The notes below the pieces were generated by a model, which saw nothing but the letters and a program-made list of their open reading frames with translations, ran no database searches and was not told the DNA's origin. Below are positions 31,581 to 43,711 of a stretch of DNA of 64,000 nucleotides, piece after piece. Where the stretch lies: contig JAHLKF010000003.1 in assembly GCA_025558075.1 (NCBI GenBank), positions 1,054,001-1,118,000 of the forward strand, given 5' to 3'. This DNA comes from Gaertneriomyces semiglobifer. Its lineage: Eukaryota; Chytridiomycota; Chytridiomycetes; Spizellomycetales; Spizellomycetaceae. The stretch's first letter is position 1; each line of letters begins with the position of its first letter. Position numbers and translations under genes: made by a program.

Positions 31581-32511
31581 ATGTCAGCTCCATCACTGGC
31601 TGCTGAGGAGACACCCTCGTCAGTACGACAGTCTAAAGTCGCAATAGCGGAGGCACATTCCAAATCCTCTCTCAAACATGCATCCAATGCTTCTCTCAAG
31701 AAGGACACAAAGCGAACGCCTGCCAGCGGACATAGAGTGAAAAGACTGACACTAGCCGTACCCTCTGAGTCGTTGAAGCGCCGTATGACAGTATTCCAGC
31801 AGCAACGGTTATCGATAATGCAAACATCTGGGAGTGAAGGAGCTCAAGGAAGTGAGGATGACCCGAATGAGGGTCCTGAGAATGTGACGAAACCTACTCG
31901 TTACGCACCAGTAACACGAGATGACATCGAATTGTGCTTTACTGTTGCGGGCAGAGATGGAAAGAAAATTGCGCGGGCAGATATTGTCACCCTTCTCGAC
32001 ACGATTCAGTCGTCGGTCGCGTATACGCCATACGCCGGAATGGTGAGCCCAGCGAGAGATGCGAGCACTGCGAATCTACTGGCGGGGGGCTCGCAGGACA
32101 AAAATAAGGAGAAGGCTTTAACTTTGAGTAAAGGAGTGAAGGATGCTACAGCAAAGTTCTTGCTGAATGGCAAGGAAGAGATGACAAAAGATGGGTTGTC
32201 CAACCTGTTGCTCAACAGAGCTGTTCGAGTCGCAGGAGCAGAGGAGGGATTTAGCGTGAGTTATTGCTCGAAGCAGTATTTGCTTTTTCAGAAGCAGTAA
32301 CTGGGTCCGCTCTCGCTAGCTATTTGATCCCGCTTTGTCTGAAGGCTTGGCACATCCAGTGCTGGGTTTCCAGGAGCTTAAGAGAATTGCAGCATCAATG
32401 AGCCCATACGGACTTCCACATAAAGGCGACGTAGAAGCGCTTTTGAAAGCATTTGACTGCGATGGCGACGGGGCCATAGGGGTGGACGACTTCAAACGAA
32501 TGACAGTGTAA
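31581..32511 (+). CDS. EF-hand protein of unknown role
   Basis: Two exons, 31581-32255 and 32320-32511, giving 288 aa. The first ~100 residues are basic and disordered (for example KHASNASLKKDTKRTP). There is a degenerate EF-hand-like pair at about residues 115-215 (DIELCFTVAGRDGKKIARAD and LNGKEEMTKDGLSNLLL). The C-terminus carries one clear EF-hand, DCDGDGAIGVDDF, about 10 residues before the stop. The layout (basic tail plus calmodulin-like C-lobe) is seen in several flagellar and cytoskeletal calcium proteins, but I cannot assign a family. It is convergent with SmD3. Confidence 0.78.
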
Positions 32512-32669
32512 TGCATACAATCAACTCGTCGGCTCAGGCGGAAGGGAAAACAACATTCACGGATGCATTATCGCCCACAAGTCGCTAGCAGGACTATCAT
32601 AAAATCGCAACAATTTATATCCAGGGCCACAAGCCCACAGTACCTTCCTAAAGCCATCGCATTCATAAT

Positions 32670-33180
32670 CTATCCTCGTCCCCGCCCTGGAGCCATGCCA
32701 GGTGGACCCGCTCTCCCTCTTCCGCGACGACTAGCCTGTGCCCTAGCAACTGTTGCCTTTCCTCTTCCCAGACCGATTCCCCGTCCTTTTCCTTTGATGG
32801 ATTTGAACATTGGTGCATTCTTTAGCATATCCGGTACAATGAAAAAGCGCACTTGAGATCCACGGATATACACTTGGTCCAATTGCGACTGTCTGCCATC
32901 TCGGGCGGTCACCAGAATATCTTTCAGTTGAACATTCATATTGTCCTCAGCATCCAGAAGTTTGCCTCGGTAAATGGCGCCCGACTTCAGCTCGAGCGTT
33001 ATAATATGACCTTCTGCCTCATGCAGCAACTGTAGAATAATCAATGCATTCCAGTTTGATCCGTATTGAGTGCATAGCAGTTGATGTAGAGAGGGGTAAA
33101 CGCAGTAAGTTAGCGTTCGGGAAAACATTTCACAACATTGATCGCGGACAACAGACCTTTACAGGAACACCGATTGACAT
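32670..33180 (-). CDS. SMD3: Small nuclear ribonucleoprotein Sm D3
   Basis: Two exons, 33180-33157 (8 codons: MSIGVPVK) and 33029-32670, giving 127 aa. Sm1 motif: [37 protein letters not shown]. Sm2 motif: [22 protein letters not shown]-terminal RG-rich tail follows ([13 protein letters not shown], then [19 protein letters not shown]), the usual target of arginine dimethylation. SmD3 is one of the seven Sm ring subunits that bind U1, U2, U4 and U5 snRNAs. The very short first exon is as often seen for Sm genes. It is head to head with Snu13. Confidence 0.96.
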
Positions 33181-33448
33181 CTTTCCGGCCTTTCTTTGAC
33201 GCTAATACTCTTTGACTGATACGGCCTTGGGCGATGAGGATGTTGGGCGTAACGTCTTTTGCCGGTCGAAGAGGATCTTTGCAATTGAAGGTCTCAACCA
33301 AGTGCGTGATCGATCACAGAGAAATAACCCTAAACCCGTCAGCGTTCTTTTTGTCGCGCCTTTGCGAGACTTTTTCCAACTTCATAAACGAACAAACGAC
33401 GACGAACGCCCGCGTTTAGCCAACCAACCAAAACTATAAGAACCAACA
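33181..33448. promoter_or_regulatory. Divergent promoter region: SmD3 / Snu13
   Basis: 268 bp between the two start codons. Both products are spliceosomal snRNP proteins, so a shared promoter would allow co-expression. This is inference from arrangement only; no factor site was identified. Confidence 0.5.
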
Positions 33449-33898
33449 ATGAGTGCTCCCGTAAACCCCAAGGCCTTCCCGCTTGGTAAGTTCTGTTTGA
33501 GTGGAAAGAGCGGCATGATCAAGTAAGCTGACCCGCTGTTCCCGTTCTCAGCGGACGCCCAGTTGTCCAACAAGATCCTTGATCTTGTGCAGCAAGCTTC
33601 TCACTACAAGCAATTGAAGAAGGGTGCAAACGAAGCCACCAAGACCCTTAACCGTGGTATCTCTGAATTCATTGTCATGACCGCCGACACCGAACCCCTT
33701 GAAATCCTCCTCCACCTTCCCCTCCTCTGCGAAGACAAAAACGTTCCATACGTATTCGTTCCCTCCAAAACGGCGTTGGGCCGCGCATGTGGTGTTTCCC
33801 GACCGGTTGTGGCGTGCTCTGTCACCACCAACGAAGGCTCTGAACTTAAGGCTCAGATTCAGGCCATCAAGAACGAGATTGAACGCCTTCTGATCTAG
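33449..33898 (+). CDS. SNU13: Snu13 / 15.5K kink-turn RNA-binding protein
   Basis: Two exons, 33449-33485 and 33552-33898, giving 127 aa. The N-terminus [17 protein letters not shown] is nearly identical to yeast Snu13. The L7Ae-type core has [37 protein letters not shown] and [12 protein letters not shown], with the canonical ending IERLLI. Snu13 binds kink-turns in U4 snRNA and in box C/D snoRNAs, serving both the spliceosome and rRNA methylation. It is full length. Confidence 0.97.
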
Positions 33899-34243
33899 AC
33901 ACTCGCAATGGGCGTTTCGGGTCAAACACAATTTGGAATCTGCAGCATATATTTTATTTTAGTGTTTATTGGACGGTAATTGTGTCGCAGTGAAGGTGTC
34001 AACCGCGGATGCGCCTGAGATTGCCAGGCGTTCATCACGGACACATCCGGAGCCCAAATCCTGTATGTACTTTCGCAATCTCAGTCTCTCGCTGGTAAAC
34101 CTTCGGTGAAGAGGTTGTAATCTACAGAATGTCTGTCAACAAAGCTATTTATGTTTAAACCCTTCTTCCCAACACTATATCATCCGGTGGGAAAATGTAA
34201 ATAGCGTTCTCCGGTCAGACGGTCAGGTGAATCTGTAAGCTCC
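33899..34243. other. Convergent intergenic region, no gene seen
   Basis: 345 bp of 3'-flanking sequence between Snu13 and the sirtuin gene. It is A/T-rich just after the Snu13 stop (near 33940-33970). No frame or RNA gene was recognised. Confidence 0.6.
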
Positions 34244-35667
34244 TCACATTTTGGAGTCCTTCACGGTAAGGTTGTCTAATTGCTCAGCTACTTCATCAAT
34301 GTCGTCCGCCGGTTTGCCACGCGTAGCTTCTTCCTTGGTGCCTACAACCTCACCCACGGCTTCAACAATAGCGACAACCTTTTCGCCAGCGGGTTCCTTC
34401 GCTTCTTCCATATCTGTTTCCAAATCTAATCGCTGCTTCTCCTTTTCCATTAATGCAGTGAACTCATCCTCCCACCCGAGCATCGTGACCAGTTCGCGAA
34501 CCCCATCATCACAGTTGCCCAACCACAAGGCGTCCCTTCGATATTTCCCTTTATCACCAACAAAATCAAACCCACTAACACCCTGAACACCAACCACTTC
34601 ACGATTAATCAGAAGTCTCGGCACCTTGTCCGGCGCGAAGTGGATCAAACGACTGAACGGGGCAACTTGCAAGGACGTTCCAATGACAATAACGAGATCG
34701 GTCTGGGGAAAATCTTTTTGGAGGAGCTCATGAAAACGATCAGGCAGCGCTTCGCCAAAGAACGTGATAGTCGGCTTAATGTATCCGTCGCACTCTGTGC
34801 AGACAGGAATCTCGCCGCCCATGATCTTCGATTTGATGGATGGTATACTGTAAGTTTTCCCGCATCCCTTTTGAAACGTCCACGCGTCTGCATCGAAGTC
34901 ATCTGTATCTGAGTCCGAATCGTTCTCCTTCTGGGTTGGCTGAGGCGGTTGCGAGATGTACTCCGGATTTCTCTTCATTCGCCCAACGCACGCAGCCCCC
35001 GCAAAGCTTCCATGCGCCTCGACAAGCAGACTTTCATTAACTCCTGCCGCACGTTCCAGGGTATCAATGTTCTGTGTATAATTCCTCAATAGCATTCCTT
35101 TTTCTTGGAGAAGGCGGATAAAGTAGTGACACGGAGTGGGACGGAAGGTGCCCGGAAAGAGTTCACGAGCAAGGGTATAGAATGGCTCCGGGTAACGGAG
35201 AAAGTAGTTCAGGGTGAAAATGGCTTCTGGGAAAGGAAGGTTGTACCTTTTCAGATTGTCGTACCTGGAAGAAACAAAACATACCATTAGATCCGGTATC
35301 GCTTCAACTAGCGTGCTGCCCAGAAGCCGTCGCGCAGCTTCAGGCTCACTTTGCCAAGCAACGGTGGTACGGATACTCACAATCCAGTCCCTGGAGATCG
35401 AAAGTCCGGTATCCCGGCACTGGTACTGATGCCAGCGCCAGTCAGCACCAATACCTTCTTGACATCCTTCTCTTTGACGTAACGAGCAATCTCCTCAATT
35501 GTCGGTTCGGTAATGATGTTTAACGATGGATCTAACTTTTTCTGCTCTAACGGAGACGGTGGGAGTTTTCGTTCGGTGGGCGCTTTCCGAGTGGATGGCG
35601 TTGACCAAAAGTTTGACGGTGAACCGCCATCGCTATTAGGCGCATCTTTTGAAGGGGTTTGCGGCAT
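34244..35667 (-). CDS. Class I sirtuin, Hst2/SIRT2-like NAD-dependent deacylase
   Basis: Two exons, 35667-35381 and 35264-34244, giving 435 aa. The Rossmann NAD site is LVLTGAGISTSAGIPDFRSP at residues ~73-92. NYTQNIDTLERAAG and the catalytic histidine in LVEAHGSF follow. The zinc module is C-V-G ... K-G-C-G-K-T-Y ... C-T-E-C. TITFFGEALPDRFHELLQ, IGTSLQVAPFS and LLINRE complete the fold. Normally the first two zinc cysteines are a few residues apart; here 41 residues separate them, including a very acidic Asp/Ser run. A C-terminal acidic/Lys-rich tail of about 80 residues follows. In yeast and animals this class is largely cytoplasmic and deacetylates histones and tubulin; the substrate here is unknown. 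Confidence 0.93.
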
Positions 35668-36110
35668 TTCTATCTAACTCTATCAACAGGAAAACCAGTG
35701 TCAAAGTTATTTACACACGTCTGCACTTGGTCGGACAGACGAATATGGGAAGTTCAAGCTTGTAGGCGAATCAAACATAAGAGTCGCAAACGAAGAGAAC
35801 GGCTAGCCGTCAACAAAAGGAGATTCGACAATGCTGAAACTATTCCAATGCTCAGCGCTCAGTGGTTCCCGGCTTCGAGTTTCTCAAAGTGCATGCCGTG
35901 CGTGCGCGCGAGAGAGCACCCCCCACTTGCCCCACTCACATCCAGACCTAACCCAAGCGTCCAACACAAGCAATACCAAAGCGGTGGCCATTAACAATGG
36001 TGTACATAATGCAATGTTAAAAGCCGGTCGCCGTCAGGCCGGTATGTAAGCAGACATAATTATAATACTAGTTTCGTCGGGAAACAGCCCGACAAAGGCT
36101 GGCCCGCTAC
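35668..36110. other. Intergenic stretch, no gene seen
   Basis: About 440 bp between the sirtuin start and the Mam33 stop, both on the minus strand. It should hold the sirtuin promoter. Short plus-strand frames here have no recognisable motif. Confidence 0.55.
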
Positions 36111-37079
36111 CTATTCCTTGATGAATTTGGCAACGTTGCCAAGCCAGTTAACGTACTCTTGCTGCTCCTTGTACTCAACGTACTGAGGAATGAAGGCAGC
36201 AAGGCTCTCATCAAAGCCGCGCTCCTCCAGGAAGCTGTGGAAAAGATCTTGCAGAGACTCGTCGAGGTCGTTGAAGACCGGTCCTCCGTAGCGGCCACGG
36301 CGTTGCCAGTCACCTTCAGAGGTCTGGTCGACCGCGAGCGAAGAGGATGGGCTGTATGCAACGCTTTCAATGAAGAAGGAAGAGTCCTGGGCGGTTACGG
36401 AGAGGTCAAGCGCACCACTGTCAGCGGAACCCGACTGTACGACGAAAGCGCAAGCAGTTAGCATCCCTATAAGAGCATTTCTTGCTGTTTCAGAATACAA
36501 TAACAACACCCACCTTTTTCTCAATGATCACGCTCATGTTGACCGGGAGAGCACGGTCGCCGCTGTTCTCGTCTGGGATGTCCTCAAATTCCTGTGCCTC
36601 AACAAGCGCATCCGTGCTGAAAAACACAGTAATCCTACGATTCAATATGTTAGATCCGCAGTCGGTGCTACTGAAGAACTAACACACTAACTTTTCGTTG
36701 CCGAAAGAACGCTTCAAAACGACCTCTTTTTCTCCGGACTTGTTCTCAATCTTCCACAATCCCTGGTTTTCGAACTGCTTGAGGAACTCGGGGGTGGCCG
36801 GCTCAGTGTTCTCTTTCTCGTATTTGATTTCTTCCTGTAGTTTGAACTCCAAATCCTTGTCCACTACGAAGAAACGAGTAGGTAAGTTAGGCACAGCCCG
36901 AAAGTTAGGACGTACAAGAACATTTCGCAGAAACACTTACCAACTCCCTGGCTCATACGAGCAACCCGCGCAATGGAAAAGTTACGGGTGGACCGTGCAA
37001 CTGCAACGGCGGGGAAACGAGCCATCAGGCTGATCGGCCTGACGGCGGCAACACAACGGGCAGCACTTCTAGCAAACAT
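36111..37079 (-). CDS. MAM33: Mitochondrial matrix acidic protein Mam33/p32 (C1QBP family)
   Basis: Four exons: 37079-36941, 36863-36692, 36634-36514 and 36434-36111, giving 251 aa. The N-terminus is an Arg/Ala-rich presequence (MFARSAARCVAAVRPISLMA). The p32 fold is recognised by LEFKLQEEIKYEKENTE, KITVFFSTDA and the C-terminal DESLQDLFHSFLEERGFDES, AAFIPQYVEYKEQQEYVNWL, which is nearly invariant in the family. Mam33/p32 is an acidic doughnut-shaped trimer in the mitochondrial matrix linked to mitoribosome function and respiration. The length is normal. Confidence 0.95.
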
Positions 37080-38202
37080 GGCTGAATTATATATGAGATG
37101 TGTGAGTTGTCCGTTCACCTGGGTCTGCAAATGGATAACGCTCTCAAAAGATCTGCAACGAAGTTTGTTGCAAAAAAATAAATCCCAGCGCGAAATCGGT
37201 GAATCACAAACTATCCAACCAAAAACACACAATGCACGACGGCGGGTTGTAACCAACGATGATCACCCAACGACCTGCAGGCAACTGCAATTGGATGATG
37301 ATTCTACTGCACTAACGAAGGATTCGTCTTCGGCGCCTCGGCCGGCCATTTTGTCATTTCACCGGACAACAACACGCAGGCCGACTTCGGGCTCTGCTCT
37401 TCTGCGCAGCGGCATGGAGCGGATACTAGAGCACCGCAGACTTTCGAATGCCAGTCTGCATGGAACGAAACTCCCATTGAACACACCCCTATAGAGTCCA
37501 TAAAAGACTTCAATAGCTATAGCACGAACGACTCTCGAAAACGTCGGCGCTCTTTTGCTGTTTTAAACTCGCGAATGGATCCCGTGAGGTACCATAGTGA
37601 AAGTTGGAGACGAATATCTCAGAAAGAGACAACGATGTGGCGGGCGCCCATCTGAGGGTCGTACGCGCCCTGCAACGTCGCTCTGTCCCTTCCCCGTTGC
37701 GCTGTAACGGCGCAGTATACCCGGGACTTACGGAGCTTCGGATATAAGGCCATTGGAAGTACTGGATGTTGCGGTGGTTGACGGATATTAAAGCACATTC
37801 CACCGGGGATGTTTTTTCTCCGCGTGGAGCATAGTAGCCAAGTCCATCTGTTTCGGTTACTTGACCGAAGTACCGCCGGTTAAGCAGCGAAACATAGAGC
37901 AGTCGCCATATCAGAATGCTTCGTTCAACCTGTGGGCAATACTGATGAATCATACAATCGCACGTTCACGATACTGGAAGCGAAATGTGGTGGATCCATC
38001 GCGCTTGCTGTCGCTTAGTCGTCCAGTGCTTCAAAACTTGGGTGCAAGACAGTAAGTGCGCCCTCAGGTACGAGGAAAAAGTCGAGTTTCCTTTTCAGGC
38101 ATGCGAGAAGCCAAGCGTGCGATCTATTCAGTATTCGAGTACTCAGCTCGCTGCCTACGTAACTAGCTCTAAGCTCTGCCATAAATACATATATAATACA
38201 AC
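37080..38202. other. Mostly unassigned interval
   Basis: About 1.12 kb between the Mam33 start and the PRMT1 stop. A plus-strand open frame at 37302-37655 (118 codons) has no ATG near its start and no recognised motif, though its composition (for example SIKDFNSYSTNDSRKRRRSF) is not obviously random. A 147-codon minus-strand frame at 37510-37953 is also unrecognised. I call neither. The left end should hold the Mam33 promoter. Confidence 0.45.
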
Positions 38203-39492
<1,290 letters not shown>

Positions 39493-41085
39493 ATGGCTTC
39501 ATCATCGCAGGGCGGCATGCCGGACATCTCCGCACTGCCGAATCGCAACTTTTACGAAATTTTGGGTGTTGCTAGAGATGCAGAAAATGAAGCTATTCGA
39601 AAGGTAGACAGCGTCTGTGAGTTTGGGCAGAAACGGAGCTGGTGGTTCTAACTACATCTCCTGTAATAGGCGTATAGACGGAAAGCCCTACAGCACCATC
39701 CCGATAAAGTTGGGTCGGACCCTCAAGCAGTGGAAGTGTTTCAGCTGATACAGAGAGCGTATGAAGTGCTATGTAGGCCTCTATTAACGTTCGACGTGAT
39801 ACTGCACATCGGCTAATGCCATTTCTCAAATTGAATTTACAGCGGATGAGAAGAAGCGCAGGTTATATGATCAATATGTATGTTGGATTATCTTAGAGGC
39901 ACAATCGCCGTCTTGCCGTCTTGCTGACAGGTGCCATTCTAGGGGGAGCGAGGAATTCTGCTCACCGAGCAAATGTCGCAGTTTGCTCCATTCATCGATC
40001 CGGAATCGCTTCTCATGATCAATACGCTGTTCTTCATGGTGGCCCTCTTCGCTGGTCTTCTTATCATGTTCCCCGCATTCCTTGCCGCTCGCATAGACCA
40101 CAAGGTATCCTGGTCTTGGCCAGTGACATTCATACCTCTGTTTATCGTGGATGCAGTACTGCTATGTTTCTTGTCGGATAGCGGAGCTGACAACGCTGAT
40201 CCGGATGCGGAACCATCAGAGTTTACCGAAGATAGATCAGTCGGACAGGCCGAACGGCAAAGACAAGCCAGGCTGAAGAAACTAAAGCAAAAGAATTCGA
40301 AGATTGGGCGATGCTTAGCATGGATATGTTTCCTGGTTTTTCAAATCTTCGTGGCCTTACGACTGCAGGAATCAATCCGGTGGAACTGGGGATTAGTCTT
40401 CATTCCATGGTTCATACTAGAAGTGCTCTTCTTTGCGTCTGCGTCCAGCAACGCACTCTCAACGATCAACGAAGGTAAACCGGAGGCGGACTTGGAGGCT
40501 GATATTGAATCACAAGTGAAACGTCCGCTTGGCACGTTTGAGAAGGTTCTGGTGTTCTACGGTGCATATTACCAACAAGTTCTGCGGATAATTCAGGCTG
40601 CGTTGATTGTTGCGAAAGTCAACGGCTCATTGAGCGCTTCGTGGGGCGTCATCTTCCTTCCCACATGGCTCTACGCCGTCTTCCGATATTGCTCGATCAC
40701 ACTGTCCTGCATCATGCTGAAAAGAACTGTGCCCGAGGAAGTGCGGCCGAAAGTCATTGCTTTTGGATGCATCATGCCAGCAATGCTATCGCTGATCCCC
40801 TTGTTTTTCCTCTATCTGGGCGTCGGTCTTCTCGTCAAGCGGTTGGACGGAAACAATGTCACCCCATCTGCGGCAGTTATATTGATACCAGTTTTCATCG
40901 TTGTTGGGCTCATCTTTTGCTGCGCGTGCTGCGTTGGACCATGTGTCGTATGTTGTATGCGAAACGGCTTGCAGGCGGAGTTGAATAATAACGAAGAGAT
41001 TAAGCTCAAGGATGTAGTAGGCGGAGACAGACGATTGACGTATCCTGAGCCGCTGCCCAACATGACAACAGGAGGGCACACTTGA
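39493..41085 (+). CDS. J-domain protein fused to a TMEM185-like membrane domain
   Basis: Four exons: 39493-39603, 39670-39772, 39843-39877 and 39943-41085, giving 463 aa. Residues ~18-80 are a J domain: NFYEILGVARDAENEAIRK, then AYRRKALQHHPDK with the HPD triad at 47-49, and RRLYDQYGERGI. From about residue 95 to 410 there are about eight membrane segments in repeating units of the TMEM185/Fragile-X-F type (for example RIDHKVSWSWPVTFIPLFI, RLQESIRWNWGLVFIPWFI, KVNGSLSASWGVIFLPTWL, RLDGNNVTPSAAVILIPVF). Each unit has a polar R/K-x-D/E-x loop followed by W-PhiPhiFIP. The HPD motif is intact, so it could recruit an Hsp70 to a membrane; the membrane identity and topology are unknown. Confidence 0.9.
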
Positions 41086-42170
41086 TGGATTTGCAGGAAC
41101 TGCTGGTTGGAAGCCAGTGCACTTGAACGTGGGACTTGAGCAGCCACGCGCGAACGCTCAATCCGTACATATCTCTGCTGACAGCTGCTCAAGAAGGACA
41201 CATTCCGGGCGTAATGGATCTTTGAGATCTACTGATTCGCTACCGATTTCGGCTTAGAGAACCGCTCATATCATCGTATTCCGTATGCAGACACACATGA
41301 ATGTAATAGTATCATATGTTGAAGATATGTCGTCCAGCGACTCAAAATTAAACTAGCTAAACAGTGTATGGAGGACGGAACCGTGCCCAGCTTCAACGTA
41401 GACGCTTGCCTGCTTACCTCGCAGTCATGCGATAGCGCGAGGTACCAGAACTTGACCAGCCAGCCTTTCGACTCGCAAATAGTCAGGCTCGCTTGTACCG
41501 AGTTTGAAATAGCTATGCTAATGACAGTGATTAGGTCCAGAAGGTATTGGGAGAAGAGGTGGCAATGCATGAATGTAGTCCTTGTAATCCGGCAGGAGAA
41601 AGGTCAGCCTGCAGAAGGATGACACAACTAGCCATGTGGCACGGATTGTCCTCAGTGATAAGGCAGACGTTTAGAAGAATGGAACGGTGATGCTTGATCA
41701 TCGGATTCCTGTCTCACGAATATAATGCCCGCTACCACGATAAGCTCCAACCTGCGACGTGAGTCCGTTTGCAGCGGCGGGCCAAACCATTTGTCGTTTG
41801 GGACCGGGCAAACATCCCTAAAGATATCGTTCGAACCTTCCTTGATGGCAGCATGCGTAGACGGGTTGAGGTAACGAAAACTGAAGGTCCACGCTGCCTG
41901 CTATGCTGTTCTGCATAAACGAACGGGGCCAGCGTCATTTGCAAGGCCTGTTGAATGCCACACTTGAGACGCATTCGGTGATATTACAGGATGATATTCC
42001 ATCGAAACTCATCTTCTCATCAGCGAAAGGTGTGAATCGAACGATAAATGTGATGGGATCTGCAAGTCGCGCCAAAAAAGTTTAAGTTGACATGACCAGG
42101 ACTATAAAACAAACCCTGTGTAGCGTCTGCCTGTAGAGACCAATTAACATACCTCGCAAAGCTTGGAATA
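41086..42170. other. Gene-poor interval, nothing convincing
   Basis: About 1.08 kb between the J-domain gene and CDC123. Overlapping minus and plus frames of 60-100 codons are present but show no family signature. A plus-strand frame from about 41777 to 41920, after a pyrimidine-poor AG, reads KPFVVWDRANIPKDIVRTF, which looks protein-like. No start, donor or partner exon could be placed. The right part should contain the CDC123 promoter. Confidence 0.45.
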
Positions 42171-43654
42171 ATGGCTGCTCCTTCTTCGCCTGTTGACGAG
42201 ATGCATCCCGCTTCCAGCTCGACTACCGCAGCGGAGTACCCGCCGCCGGCGACCGTGGACCATGTCATGCATTGCTCGTTCTCTTCATGGTACCCCATAT
42301 TTTCATCTATTACCCTCCAAAGTCGCATCATTCCAGTGTCTGAGGATTTCATTGAATACCTGAATGCGGACGGAATTTTCCTTCCTTTGGATGGGTATGT
42401 CCGCTGCTTTGCGACTCGTCGAGGACTCGGAAGCTGATACTGGGTGTATCCATTAGAAATGGCCTACCGCAGCATGGATTCTCGTCAGACGAAGAAGAAG
42501 AAGCTGTGAGTGACGATGAGCGTACATCACTTGATGAAGAATCAGACAAATGGAGAAATGAAATGTTGGCCCGCTTTCGGCCGGCTGGTGACGAGTCAGA
42601 CTCTGACGGAAATGACGACGAAACCGCTGAACCAAGTGTTCCGTCATTTCCACAATTGCAAGCTGAGATAGAAAGCGCGATTGAAGCCTTTGGTGGAGCA
42701 GTGTTCCCAAAGATGAATTGGAGTTCCCCCAAGGTTCGACATACCGTCCTTGACAACCCGCCTGGCACATTCTGATGACCGCACCCATTTAACCCCGTGT
42801 AGGATGCAGCATGGATTGCCACCGGATCCACATTAAAATGCAATACTGCCTCAGACGTATTCTTGCTGTTGAAGGGCAGCGACTTTATTGCTCATGACTT
42901 GTCACATGCGTTTGAGGAATGTGAGCCACATGAATCAAGCGCGCCAACACGACCACCGCATTTTGAGCTTGTTCTAAGAAAGTGGTACGACTTAAGGCCG
43001 TCAATGGAGTTCCGATGTTTCGTGAAGGACCACGCCTTGGTTGGTAAGTAGCACAAGTCGTTTTCCTCAACATTGTGGCCGAATCGACACTAAGCGGAAT
43101 GTGGTCTTTCAAGCCATTACACAACGAGACACCAGCAACTATTATGACTTCCTACCACCAATGAAAGAAGAGCTCAAACAGAAAATAGTAGAATTTTATG
43201 AGAATAAGGTTAAGAACAAGTTTCCCGACAAAGACTGTAAGTATTTGCAGTCCCTTTCCTACCAACCGACTGCTAAGTACGCGTTCAGATGTCTTCGACG
43301 TATACATCAGCCCGAAAACTCAACGAAAGGTCTGGCTCATTGACATCAATCCATTCAGTCGAGTGACCGATACGCTCCTCTTTTCCTGGCAAGAAATTCT
43401 CGAATGTAAGGAGTTTAGCGTTCCCATTCCTATTAACCGTCAATTAATATGCCTCACATATGCCAGTTACCAATGAGTCACCGGAATTTCGCGTGATAAA
43501 TGGGCACTGGGAATTGTCGAATGTCGCCCAACCGGCGTTTAGTTCTAATAGGCTGCCACGAGAAGTCATCGATGTCTCGAATGGGGCGTCTATAGAGCAA
43601 TTTACCCAAAACTTCAATAATCTGCTTCTTGAGTCTGCGACGACCGCGCGCTGA
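42171..43654 (+). CDS. CDC123: Cdc123, eIF2 assembly factor
   Basis: Six exons: 42171-42394, 42457-42733, 42803-43043, 43114-43236, 43289-43405 and 43467-43654, giving 389 aa. Family blocks in order: [20 protein letters not shown] near residue 35; an acidic low-complexity region ([20 protein letters not shown]); [73 protein letters not shown]; and a C-terminal EFRVING. Cdc123 is an ATP-grasp-like protein that helps join the eIF2 subunits and so supports translation initiation and cell-cycle entry. The acidic segment is longer than in yeast but common in the family. Confidence 0.95.
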
Positions 43655-43711
43655 AATATAACATGGTGATAAACTGTCCCAACATACATTGTATTCATTG
43701 CTGCCATTCAA

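Noticed and set aside
36973..37494. 173-codon plus-strand ORF
   Set aside because: Its first third is antisense to the well-supported Mam33 first exon, and the rest has no family signature.
37510..37953. 147-codon minus-strand ORF in the Mam33-PRMT1 gap
   Set aside because: No motif, starts near no promoter-like context, and overlaps another open frame on the other strand; not enough to call.
41732..41974. Protein-like fragments in the 41.1-42.2 kb gap, including a VWDRANIPKD reading
   Set aside because: No start, no consistent donor/acceptor partner and no recognised family; kept only as a remark in the gap entry.
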